From positions 1,550,001-1,614,000 of the forward strand of contig NZ_CP074372.1 of the NCBI RefSeq assembly GCF_018362995.1: 64,000 bases of DNA. The letters are read 5' to 3'. The notes under the pieces are model-generated. The model was not told where the DNA came from and ran no database searches. It saw only the letters and a list, made by a program, of their open reading frames with translations. This document shows, piece by piece, positions 58,045 to 64,000 of the stretch; positions within the stretch are counted from its first letter, which is position 1; the number at the start of each line of letters is the position of its first letter. The translations under genes were made by a program, and so were the position numbers. The stretch comes from Chryseobacterium indologenes (GTDB lineage: Bacteria > Bacteroidota > Bacteroidia > Flavobacteriales > Weeksellaceae).

Positions 58045-58515
58045 TTATTGGTTTTTTAAACGGGTCTTAAACTCCAGGGTATTATCATAGCTTTTCCAGT
58101 CCCCTATAAGCTCAATATATTGTCCTTCAATCTTTTCTGTTTTCTTATTCCATTTAAAATTGTAAACAAATTTCCCCTTAAAAAGCCCTGAATGTTTTCC
58201 TTTATTCTCTTCTGCCAGTTCATATTCCCCAAACACAGTTCCCTGCTTTCTGGAATCTTTATATTTTGAAATGGTCATCTTACCTTCAAATTTTGTGTAG
58301 TTGGTATCCACAAGAGAATATCCTGAAACAAAATACTCCTGATCATTTTTTTTATTCTGTTCAGAAATATTGATCTTCAGTTTCAGTTCCTGGCCTTTGT
58401 TTCCGATAGTTCCCAGATAAGGTTTACTGTTGTTCAGCCATGTATTTGAAATATCCGGCATCTGCCCCAATACAAAATTGGCCGCCAGAAGGAAGAGTAA
58501 TAAAGTTTTTTTCAT
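58045..58515 (-). CDS. small secreted protein of unknown function
   Basis: 156 residues with a signal peptide (MKKTLLLFLLAANFVLGQ). The mature region looks like a lipocalin-type barrel: TWLNNSKPYLGTIGNKGQEL, VSGYSLVDTNYTKFEGKMT and KGKFVYNFKWNKKTEKIEGQ. I do not recognise a family. The frame opens 7 codons upstream into the DUF1569 gene; the ATG at 58515, 10 bases after that gene's stop, starts the signal peptide. Confidence 0.72.
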   Translation of the reverse strand: MKKTLLLFLLAANFVLGQMPDISNTWLNNSKPYLGTIGNKGQELKLKINISEQNKKNDQEYFVSGYSLVDTNYTKFEGKMTISKYKDSRKQGTVFGEYELAEENKGKHSGLFKGKFVYNFKWNKKTEKIEGQYIELIGDWKSYDNTLEFKTRLKNQ

Positions 58516-58525
58516 ACAGTGAGTT

Positions 58526-58981
58526 TTAAACGCCAAATTGTGACAGATGGTGGTTCAGATGTTTAGCAAACATATTGTTCCACTCCTGAGCTTTTAATTT
58601 TCCGAAAGAAAAAGATTCTTTCCCATCAAAAGCGTCTGCCCCCAATTGCTGTGTTTTCTGAATAAAACCAATCAGTCTTGTTTTTTCTTCGTGAAAGTTT
58701 TTTCTGGTGGTCACCAAAAACTGTGGAGCCGTCGGGGAATCTCTTGGATATGCTTTCTCTCCCACTACCTTAGGTTTCACAAAGGTTTTTAATATAAATT
58801 TTGCAATAGATCCCGGTTTTTTATGTTTTTCCGGCTCATAAATCATTTCATAGGTTATACAGCAGTGTGCCAGCATCTGGTCCACCGTCATTTTCCCCCA
58901 CAAACCATGGGTGTCTTCCACTAACTTATTTATCCTATCAATATAATTTTGAGCATCTTTTGCATCAAATACATTTTCCAT
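58526..58981 (-). CDS. DUF1569 (DinB-like) family protein
   Basis: 151 residues of the four-helix DinB-like fold: HGLWGKMTVDQMLAHCCITYE with the metal-ligand type histidine at the second helix, and the C-terminal NNMFAKHLNHHLSQFGV with the other histidines. The family is thought to be metal-dependent with unknown substrates. It starts a run of four minus-strand genes (DUF1569, unknown secreted, VOC, PhnB-like). A -7 box at 59004-59011 lies 23 bases upstream. Confidence 0.88.
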   Translation of the reverse strand: MENVFDAKDAQNYIDRINKLVEDTHGLWGKMTVDQMLAHCCITYEMIYEPEKHKKPGSIAKFILKTFVKPKVVGEKAYPRDSPTAPQFLVTTRKNFHEEKTRLIGFIQKTQQLGADAFDGKESFSFGKLKAQEWNNMFAKHLNHHLSQFGV

Positions 58982-59307
58982 ATAATTTCTATTTTACTAC
59001 AGACAAATATATCAGTTTTTTTGTTTGATTTTATAGTCGGTGGAAAAAATTGAGAGTTGTTGGTTACGGGATTCGGGTTGCGGGTTTAATGGTTAAGTGT
59101 GGAGATAAAGGTTAAGAAGTGATATGGAATGTATGATGCCGATTTTCGAGTTTATAGGTCTCGGGTGATAGAATATAGAGTTAAGCGATGTGGTTATTTC
59201 TTACTGCTATTTTAAATCATTTAACTTAATGAAAACCAACCATCTAAATAATCATCATTTACTAACCAGAAACTAAAAACCAGCAGCCAGCAACTAAAAA
59301 AACAAAA
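58982..59307. other. 326-base gap with repeat-like sequence
   Basis: Contains the DUF1569 promoter box, a segment (about 59050-59170) with ACGGGATTCGGGTTGCGGGT and related phrases that match the insertion in the T9SS gene, and an AACCAGCAGCCAGCAACTAA phrase near the permease stop. No coding region was seen. Confidence 0.5.
59004..59011 (-). promoter_or_regulatory. -7 promoter element for the DUF1569 gene
   Basis: The minus strand reads TATATTTG, an exact TAnnTTTG match 22 bases before the ATG. No suitable -33 TTG was seen. Confidence 0.4.
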
Positions 59308-60516
59308 CTATTCAACATCTTCCTGAGAAGTATTCTCAACCGCAATTTCCTGTGGTGCTGCTTTTCTGAAAATAAACCAAAGTTTGATCTTTAAAGCAAT
59401 CCAGCCTATCACAGCGTATACCACTAAAAGGATACTCAAATGTTTCAGGTAAGGGAATGTAAGCTCTACCGAACCTTTTTGAATTAATAATATTTTGAAA
59501 GCCTGTAAAAAAGGGGTCAGCGGAATAATATTAGCGATAAACTGAACGAAAGCAGGCATCGCATTCAAAGGCCATGTAAAACCACTGATAATGAAAGCCG
59601 GTGAGGCAATAACCATAAGGATTTGTGTAGCCTTCAATGCATCAGGAATCAGAATACTGATAAATACTCCCAAAAATGAGACCGATCCTACAAAAACGGC
59701 TGTCAGCAAAATAAAATTGAGTATTCCTTCCGGCATCGGAACATGGAAAATCATGTGCATAAAGTAGTAAATACCTACAATGAGAATAGAAAATACCCAG
59801 ATAGGAATTACTTTTATGAGCATGGTTGGAAAGGCCCATTTTTTCATTTTCAGGTATTCTTTCACAAAAGAACCTCTTTCAAATTCGGCGGCAAAACTTA
59901 CGGCCATAGCTAACAGGATCACCTGCTGTAATACTACTGCCAGCATTGCCGGCCACATGAAAATCAGGTAGTTTCCGGTAGTATTGAAGAGGGTAATATA
60001 ATTGGCTTTGAAAGGCTCATATTGTGTCGCTGCCTTTACTGCGGGCATTCCTGCCTTTTGAAGAGCTTTGATGGAGGCTCCGGCAGAGAAGGTTCCTATG
60101 GTCAACTGAAGTGCTTTGGAGGCAAAATTTGCCGTTAAGACGTTTCCGGTATTGATATAAACATTCAGTTCAGGATATTTTTTCTGAAGCATATCTCCTT
60201 CAAACCTTGAGGGAATAATCACTACAGCTGCTGCTTCATGCCTGATCACCTCATCTTTGATGCTCAGAGGCTCCTGCAGATATCTGATAATTTTGATGCT
60301 TTTATTGTCATCCAGCATTTCCGTCAATTGGTTAGACAAAGGAGTATTATCCCTGTCTACAACCAGTACGGGAGTATTTTCAACTTTTCCGCTTTTGTAG
60401 ACAAACCCCAGCAAGGTTGCATAGAAGACCGGTGCCAAAAAGAACACCGTCCTTAAGGTAGAATTGCCGATAAAAAGTTTGAACTCACGTTTCAAAAGAC
60501 GGAAAAATTCTTTCAT
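59308..60516 (-). CDS. ABC-2 type transporter permease
   Basis: 402 residues. Hydrophobic segment near residues 20-40, a large periplasmic loop (about 45-180, VLVVDRDNTPLSNQLTEMLD), and five more membrane helices from about 180 to 385, as in the ABC2_membrane_3 family. Such permeases export drugs or lipids with an ATPase, a HlyD adaptor and TolC; the first two partner types lie directly upstream in the same direction (61537 and 62964), but no ATPase gene is present in the window. Confidence 0.88.
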   Translation of the reverse strand: MKEFFRLLKREFKLFIGNSTLRTVFFLAPVFYATLLGFVYKSGKVENTPVLVVDRDNTPLSNQLTEMLDDNKSIKIIRYLQEPLSIKDEVIRHEAAAVVIIPSRFEGDMLQKKYPELNVYINTGNVLTANFASKALQLTIGTFSAGASIKALQKAGMPAVKAATQYEPFKANYITLFNTTGNYLIFMWPAMLAVVLQQVILLAMAVSFAAEFERGSFVKEYLKMKKWAFPTMLIKVIPIWVFSILIVGIYYFMHMIFHVPMPEGILNFILLTAVFVGSVSFLGVFISILIPDALKATQILMVIASPAFIISGFTWPLNAMPAFVQFIANIIPLTPFLQAFKILLIQKGSVELTFPYLKHLSILLVVYAVIGWIALKIKLWFIFRKAAPQEIAVENTSQEDVE

Positions 60517-60577
60517 CTCTATATTTTTATATTTTGAAGAATGAAATTCAAGAGAAACTTCATCCGTTCTTTTCAGT

Positions 60578-61537
60578 TTATTTCAGAATTACGTTAGCAT
60601 TGACTAAAATACTTTTAGCCTTATTCATGTCTTTGGGTTTTACTTTGATCTCATAGATTGCATCCTGCAACTGGTAATCAGGGTAAGCCGTTGTAATATC
60701 CGCATACTTTGTCAGCTGCTTGATGTATACAATATTTCCTGTCAGGTTTTCTTTGTTATAAACTACCTGCATGGTTACCTCCTGCCCTTTTTTATATTTT
60801 GAAATAGCACTTTCCGGGATCGTAAATCTGAAATAAGTACTTTCAGGGATATATCCGTTGAATAGGGCAAAACCAGCTGTTGCAAGCTCTCCTGTGTTTA
60901 AACTGATGGTTTCTATTTCCATATCATTGGTGGCAATGATGTATCTTTCAGAATAGGCCACATTGGCTTCCTGCAAAGCGCCTTTGGCCTGTGATGCCTG
61001 TCCTGCCGCCATTTCTATTTTTTCAAAACGGGTTCCTCTGTTGACGTCATCCAGCTCTGCCACTACAGCATCATATTGTGCTTTTGCTCCCTGCAGTTTT
61101 GCATAGATTTCGTCATGAGCCTGCGGAGACATTAAACTATCACGGAACATATTGTTGGCTCTTTTGTAAGATTTCTGGGCAAATTCATATTGTTCTTTCA
61201 AACCTTTATATTTGGCCTGAAGCTGTCTCAACTGATCGGATGTAGCTCCGTTTTTTGCCATTTGCTCCTGGGCTGATGCAGCATTTACTGCGCCCTGTGC
61301 CTGCGCTATTTTTGCAGAAACTTCAGGTACATCAAGCTGAGCCAAAGTATCTCCTTTTTTCACTGTCTGGCCTTCGGAAACATATATTTTCAAGATCCTC
61401 CCGGTAACTTTAGGAGCAAAAGAGATCACATCTTTTTTAGTTTTCCCTTCAGGTTCTTTGATTTTTTCATTTTTTTTGTCACAGCTCCCCAGCAAAAACA
61501 GAGCAGCGAAGAGTATAGATATATTTTTATGCATCAT
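60578..61537 (-). CDS. HlyD-family periplasmic adaptor lipoprotein
   Basis: 319 residues. The N-terminus has a lipobox (LGSCDKK, Cys at about 19). FAPKVTGRILKIYVSEGQTV at about 40-60 is the biotinyl-lipoyl-like entry; a coiled coil follows (about 70-175; QAQGAVNAASAQEQMAKNG), and the beta-barrel (about 215-300) contains FRFTIPESAISKYKKGQ. It bridges the inner-membrane permease and TolC in a tripartite exporter. It starts 8 bases after the TolC stop. Confidence 0.9.
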   Translation of the reverse strand: MMHKNISILFAALFLLGSCDKKNEKIKEPEGKTKKDVISFAPKVTGRILKIYVSEGQTVKKGDTLAQLDVPEVSAKIAQAQGAVNAASAQEQMAKNGATSDQLRQLQAKYKGLKEQYEFAQKSYKRANNMFRDSLMSPQAHDEIYAKLQGAKAQYDAVVAELDDVNRGTRFEKIEMAAGQASQAKGALQEANVAYSERYIIATNDMEIETISLNTGELATAGFALFNGYIPESTYFRFTIPESAISKYKKGQEVTMQVVYNKENLTGNIVYIKQLTKYADITTAYPDYQLQDAIYEIKVKPKDMNKAKSILVNANVILK

Positions 61538-61545
61538 TTAAATTT

Positions 61546-62964
61546 TTAAGGGATTAAATAAAATTTGGTGATATCCAGTTCCTGGGTAGATCTCATCAGT
61601 TCTATTCCCGCTCTTCTCTGGTTGAAAATGGCATTCTGGTATTCCAGTTCGGAAGTTTCAAGATCGTTTTCTGCATCAATAAGCTGGGAAGATTTGCTCA
61701 TTCCGTATCTGAATTCTTTTTCTGCCTGTACGAGGGCATTTTTTGCCAGTTCTTTTTCTTTGGCTTTTAGTGTGATCTGCGCAGAAGCAATATCATAATT
61801 CGTCTGATTATTAGCCAAGTTCAGTGTCAGTTTTTTCAGGGCATCTTCTTTCTGGTTCTGCAATACTTCTTTCCCTACTTTGGCGGTTTCTTCAGCATGT
61901 TTTCCTTCTTTACCATCGAAAATCTCCCATTTAAAGCCTACTCCGGCAGTGATCAATGGAAATACGTTGATATTATTGGGTCTCCAGTCCAGTTTTTTTC
62001 CTTCATATCCAAGTATTGGAACTGCCGGGATTACATTTTCCGAAGATTTGATCCTGTTTCCGTACAAGCCGATATAGTAAGCAGAAGCCATCAGCTGTAC
62101 TTTAGGAATCATCCATGTTCTTTCCGCTTTTATTTTATAGTCTGCAGCACTGATACCATGTTCCAGCGCACGGATTTCCGCTCTCTGTTCTATTCCTTTT
62201 TCAGCAGCCAGCAGTTCTACAGGAGATAATACAGGATCTATCATTCTGAGCCTCTCTCTGTTGATTCCTGTTAAAATATAAAGCTGGGTAAGAAGTAATT
62301 CCTTTTTCCCTTCATATTCTACCATTTTCGCATCTAAAGTAGCCTGAGCAAGTTCGATTTTCTTATGGTCATAAGGAGTGATCAAACCGTAACCAAGCGC
62401 TTTATCGGCTGTTTTTCTGTTGATATCAAGTCTTTTTTTGCTTTCATCCAGTACTTTTTTAGACTGATGAATAAGAGCCAGCTGATCGTATGCTTTAGAA
62501 ATAGTGGCAATCACCTCATCTTTTGTTTTTTCCAAAAGAATATCTTCAGACTTTTTCTTTTCTTCAACCGCTTTTTTCATGTATTTGACCTTCCCTCCGG
62601 AATACAGAAGCATTTTAGCATCTGCCTTGGCGATACCTGAAAATCCTGATACATTAAAATTATTGTTGAAAGTCCCTTCAGGAATATTAATAAAGGGAGC
62701 AAGATTGAATTCAGGGGACGTCAGTCTTGCTGTTCCGTTGAGATAGCCGGCTTTACCACTCAATTCCAGGGTAGGAAGAAAGATGTCTTTCAGTTTATGT
62801 TCATCAAGATCGGTAAGTTTGTTTTGGGTCACCTGCATTTTGAAGTTCGAGTCCCGAACCATAGCACTATCCAGAAGTTCTTTAAAATCCGGCGCAGACT
62901 GTGCCCAGCCAAAAGCGGGGAAAGCAAAAAAACTAAACGTAAAAATCAATAAATTGTTTTTCAT
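61546..62964 (-). CDS. TolC family outer-membrane efflux protein
   Basis: 472 residues with a signal peptide (ending GWAQS). The two repeated outer-membrane-efflux domains have the long helical segments expected: KGKVKYMKKAVEEKK-like helices around 150-190 (KAYDQLALIHQSKKVLDESK), EYEGKKELLLTQLYILTGIN, and the second half LAKNALVQAEKEFRYGMSKS with LIDAENDLETSELEYQNAIF. It provides the outer-membrane channel. First gene of the tolC-hlyD-permease unit, with a -7 box just upstream. Confidence 0.93.
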   Translation of the reverse strand: MKNNLLIFTFSFFAFPAFGWAQSAPDFKELLDSAMVRDSNFKMQVTQNKLTDLDEHKLKDIFLPTLELSGKAGYLNGTARLTSPEFNLAPFINIPEGTFNNNFNVSGFSGIAKADAKMLLYSGGKVKYMKKAVEEKKKSEDILLEKTKDEVIATISKAYDQLALIHQSKKVLDESKKRLDINRKTADKALGYGLITPYDHKKIELAQATLDAKMVEYEGKKELLLTQLYILTGINRERLRMIDPVLSPVELLAAEKGIEQRAEIRALEHGISAADYKIKAERTWMIPKVQLMASAYYIGLYGNRIKSSENVIPAVPILGYEGKKLDWRPNNINVFPLITAGVGFKWEIFDGKEGKHAEETAKVGKEVLQNQKEDALKKLTLNLANNQTNYDIASAQITLKAKEKELAKNALVQAEKEFRYGMSKSSQLIDAENDLETSELEYQNAIFNQRRAGIELMRSTQELDITKFYLIP

Positions 62965-62978
62965 GGTTTATGTTTACA

Positions 62979-62986
62979 ACAAATAT
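62979..62986 (-). promoter_or_regulatory. -7 promoter element for the TolC export operon
   Basis: The minus strand reads TATATTTG, an exact TAnnTTTG match 14 bases before the ATG, giving a leader of about 8 bases. A -33 TTG at standard spacing is not evident. Confidence 0.45.
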
Positions 62987-63125
62987 AATGCAAAAAAAAG
63001 TAAAATCCTTTAAGATAATTCTACAATATGGTGAATTTAAAGTAAGTTTAAAATCTGTTTAAGTTTAAAGCCTTATAAAATAAAGTTTTGCTCGGTGCGT
63101 TTAAATGTTAATTAAAAACTAAAAA

Positions 63126-63200
63126 ATTTCGAAAAAATATTTAACTCTACTTTTCGCACTTCCTTTTTGTTATGTTTTTTCTCAGAAAACAAAGGAATAA
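63126..63200 (+). pseudogene. possible remnant of a secreted-protein gene (signal peptide only)
   Basis: The frame reads (ATT) SKKYLTLLFALPFCYVFSQ, then KTKE and a stop. This has the full shape of a Bacteroidota signal peptide ending FSQ, but there is an ATT where ATG is expected, and it stops four codons after the cleavage site. Repeat elements begin soon after. It may be a gene start cut off by repeat insertion, or chance. Confidence 0.35.
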
Positions 63201-63261
63201 AAGGATTTTCAATCTAAAAAAGCACCCTTAACTTTTTATTCTGATTCTGAATATTGTAAGT

Positions 63262-63284
63262 TAGATTCCTGCGGAATGACAAAG
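63262..63284 (+). repeat. half copy of the inverted-repeat element
   Basis: AGATTCCTGCGGAATGACAA plus AAG corresponds to the right arm of the elements at 7402-7474 and 15533-15612; no left arm is recognisable next to it. Confidence 0.6.
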
Positions 63285-63330
63285 TGGGTGGATAGACTTT
63301 GGGAATAATAATCAGTAAAATTTGCAAGAA

Positions 63331-63433
63331 TGATTATTCAATAGGAACGGACCATTATCCTGAGCTTAGTCGAAGGCAGCCCGTTTGATAAAAGGTTAAA
63401 ATTTCAACTGGCTTTAGCCAAAACCTATAATAC
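63331..63433 (+). repeat. dispersed intergenic repeat, copy B
   Basis: Matches 7511-7612 in order: ATTCAATAGGAACGGA, TCCTGAGCTTAGTCGAAGG, AGCCCGTTTGAT, then GGCTTTAGCCAAAACCTATA. Divergence is about 20-25 percent with small indels. Confidence 0.65.
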
Positions 63434-63467
63434 AACGCGATGTTCGCAAAAGCATTATTTATTTTTT

Positions 63468-63492
63468 CGTTTGCAAGGCGTTTCACTCAGCG
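63468..63492 (+). repeat. short dispersed repeat, right-end copy
   Basis: TCGTTTGCAAGGCGTTTCAC followed by TCAGC corresponds to 16751-16776 with two or three differences. Confidence 0.5.
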
Positions 63493-63606
63493 AAAATAAT
63501 GAGGAAATATTTACTTGAAATCATTCAATAAAAATTGGTTTTAAATAAAATTTAAGGTTAATGGAAACAGAATTAATAATAAGGCGATTCTGAATTTTCG
63601 AACCTG

Positions 63607-63627
63607 GATTCCTGCGGAATGACAAAC
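63607..63627 (+). repeat. second half copy of the inverted-repeat element
   Basis: GATTCCTGCGGAATGACAAA matches the half copy at 63262-63284 over about 20 bases. Confidence 0.6.
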
Positions 63628-63669
63628 GACACGTTCAATTAATTCCAAATTGATACTAATAAAAAAACG

Positions 63670-63699
63670 AAAACTCCCCACATCGCTGTGAGGAGTTTT
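63670..63699 (-). terminator. terminator of the ecotin gene
   Basis: AAAACTCCCCACA and TGTGAGGAGTTTT pair over 13 bases with one mismatch around a 4-base loop. On the minus strand it is followed by a run rich in T. It lies 23 bases after the ecotin stop. Confidence 0.85.
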
Positions 63700-63722
63700 C
63701 TATATAATTATAATAAGCTGAT

Positions 63723-64000
63723 TTATCTTTGAACTGCTTTTTTCATGCCAGCATCGGGACGTAAAATTCTGTAACGTACTTCGATGTCTTTCGGTACGTA
63801 GAATACCAATGGAAGTTTACTGTTATATCTTACCGTTTCTGGCTTTAGGGTAACAAACTTTTTAGTCAGTTTTTTATCCATGCAGCCCATCAGGGTTCCG
63901 GCAGTTTCACCTTTAGACTCTACTTCATAATAATTGTAGCCCCATCCCTGAAGATCCTGAGTTTTCATTTCTCCCATCAGGAAATAGTTGTTACAGTCTA
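63723..64000 (-). CDS. eco: ecotin-type serine protease inhibitor, 3' part (cut by window end)
   Basis: The frame is open to the window edge; only the last about 92 residues are present, reading DCNNYFLMGEMKTQDLQGWG onward. The match to ecotin is strong: DCN, LQGWGYNYY, KKFVTL, RYNSKLPLVFYVP and the end VRYRIL. The reactive loop is GTLMGC, so the residue aligned with Met84 of E. coli ecotin (P1) is Leu. Both disulfide cysteines (in DCN and MGC) are kept. Ecotin is a periplasmic dimeric inhibitor of trypsin-fold proteases. The ATG at 63977 is internal. The signal peptide is outside the window. Confidence 0.9.
   Translation of the reverse strand, partial: DCNNYFLMGEMKTQDLQGWGYNYYEVESKGETAGTLMGCMDKKLTKKFVTLKPETVRYNSKLPLVFYVPKDIEVRYRILRPDAGMKKAVQR

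Larger units (their letters stand above)
62965..63722. other. 758-base gap rich in repeats and a decayed gene start
   Basis: From left to right: TolC promoter box, an AT-rich part, a frame resembling a lost signal peptide (63126-63200), two half copies of the inverted-repeat element (63262-63284, 63607-63627), a dispersed-repeat copy (63331-63433), a short shared repeat (63468-63492) and the ecotin terminator (63670-63699). No intact gene was found. Confidence 0.6.

Noticed and set aside
62841..62862. GTTCGAGTCCCGAACC, a tRNA T-arm-like string
   Set aside because: It is inside the TolC gene and no tRNA acceptor stem, D-arm or anticodon arm surrounds it.

Overview
The window looks like chromosomal DNA of a Chryseobacterium-like member of the Flavobacteriia (Bacteroidota). 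The evidence is low GC content, SusC/SusD outer-membrane proteins, a type IX secretion (T9SS) sorting domain, many signal peptides ending in AQ or SQ, Bacteroidota promoters (TTG-N17-19-TAnnTTTG) with little Shine-Dalgarno use, and a class A beta-lactamase of the type resident in Chryseobacterium. No rRNA, tRNA, CRISPR array, transposase or prophage was seen. Genus-level identity is inferred from protein style, not from a search.

Layout. 0.2-7.2 kb: pcm, a Gfo/Idh/MocA oxidoreductase, a secreted GH5 glycosidase with a carbohydrate-binding tail, a class A beta-lactamase, a 3-hydroxyacyl-CoA dehydrogenase and small proteins. 7.7-14.8 kb: pheT, an AraC regulator beside a DUF417 (RclC-like) membrane protein, an M23 peptidase gene broken by an in-frame amber codon, dnaN and dgkA. 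14.9-26.2 kb: small enzymes, a barstar-like protein, purL, a DUF1016 nuclease flanked by an exact 28-bp direct repeat, a serine hydrolase fused to a CBM48-like domain, a WG-repeat protein and purB.

26.2-36.2 kb is the accessory part. Two 208-bp direct repeats and a third fragment alternate with two small membrane-protein genes. Next to them is a 46-codon gene for a double-glycine-leader, four-cysteine peptide. Then comes a four-gene operon with a T9SS-sorted propeller protein, a YD-type protein, an RHS core protein with a variable C-terminus, and a lipoprotein overlapping the RHS gene by ATGA. 36.4-46.3 kb: two tandem paralogous secreted proteins, then a polysaccharide utilisation locus (susC, susD, GH144-type glucanase, esterase-like hydrolase, GH3 beta-glucosidase) whose enzymes best fit beta-1,2-glucan.

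46.7-64 kb: DUF4197 and DUF493 proteins, an ArsC-like protein, a deoxynucleoside kinase, glutaminyl cyclase, an operon of a CPA1 Na+/H+ antiporter with an unknown protein, SRPBCC, GNAT and VOC genes, a bestrophin-type channel, DUF2490, a DUF1569/VOC cluster, a TolC-HlyD-ABC-2 permease export set without an ATPase, and the 3' part of an ecotin gene at the right edge. Several long gaps carry related short repeat families, and one repeat type appears to have been captured in frame inside the T9SS protein gene.
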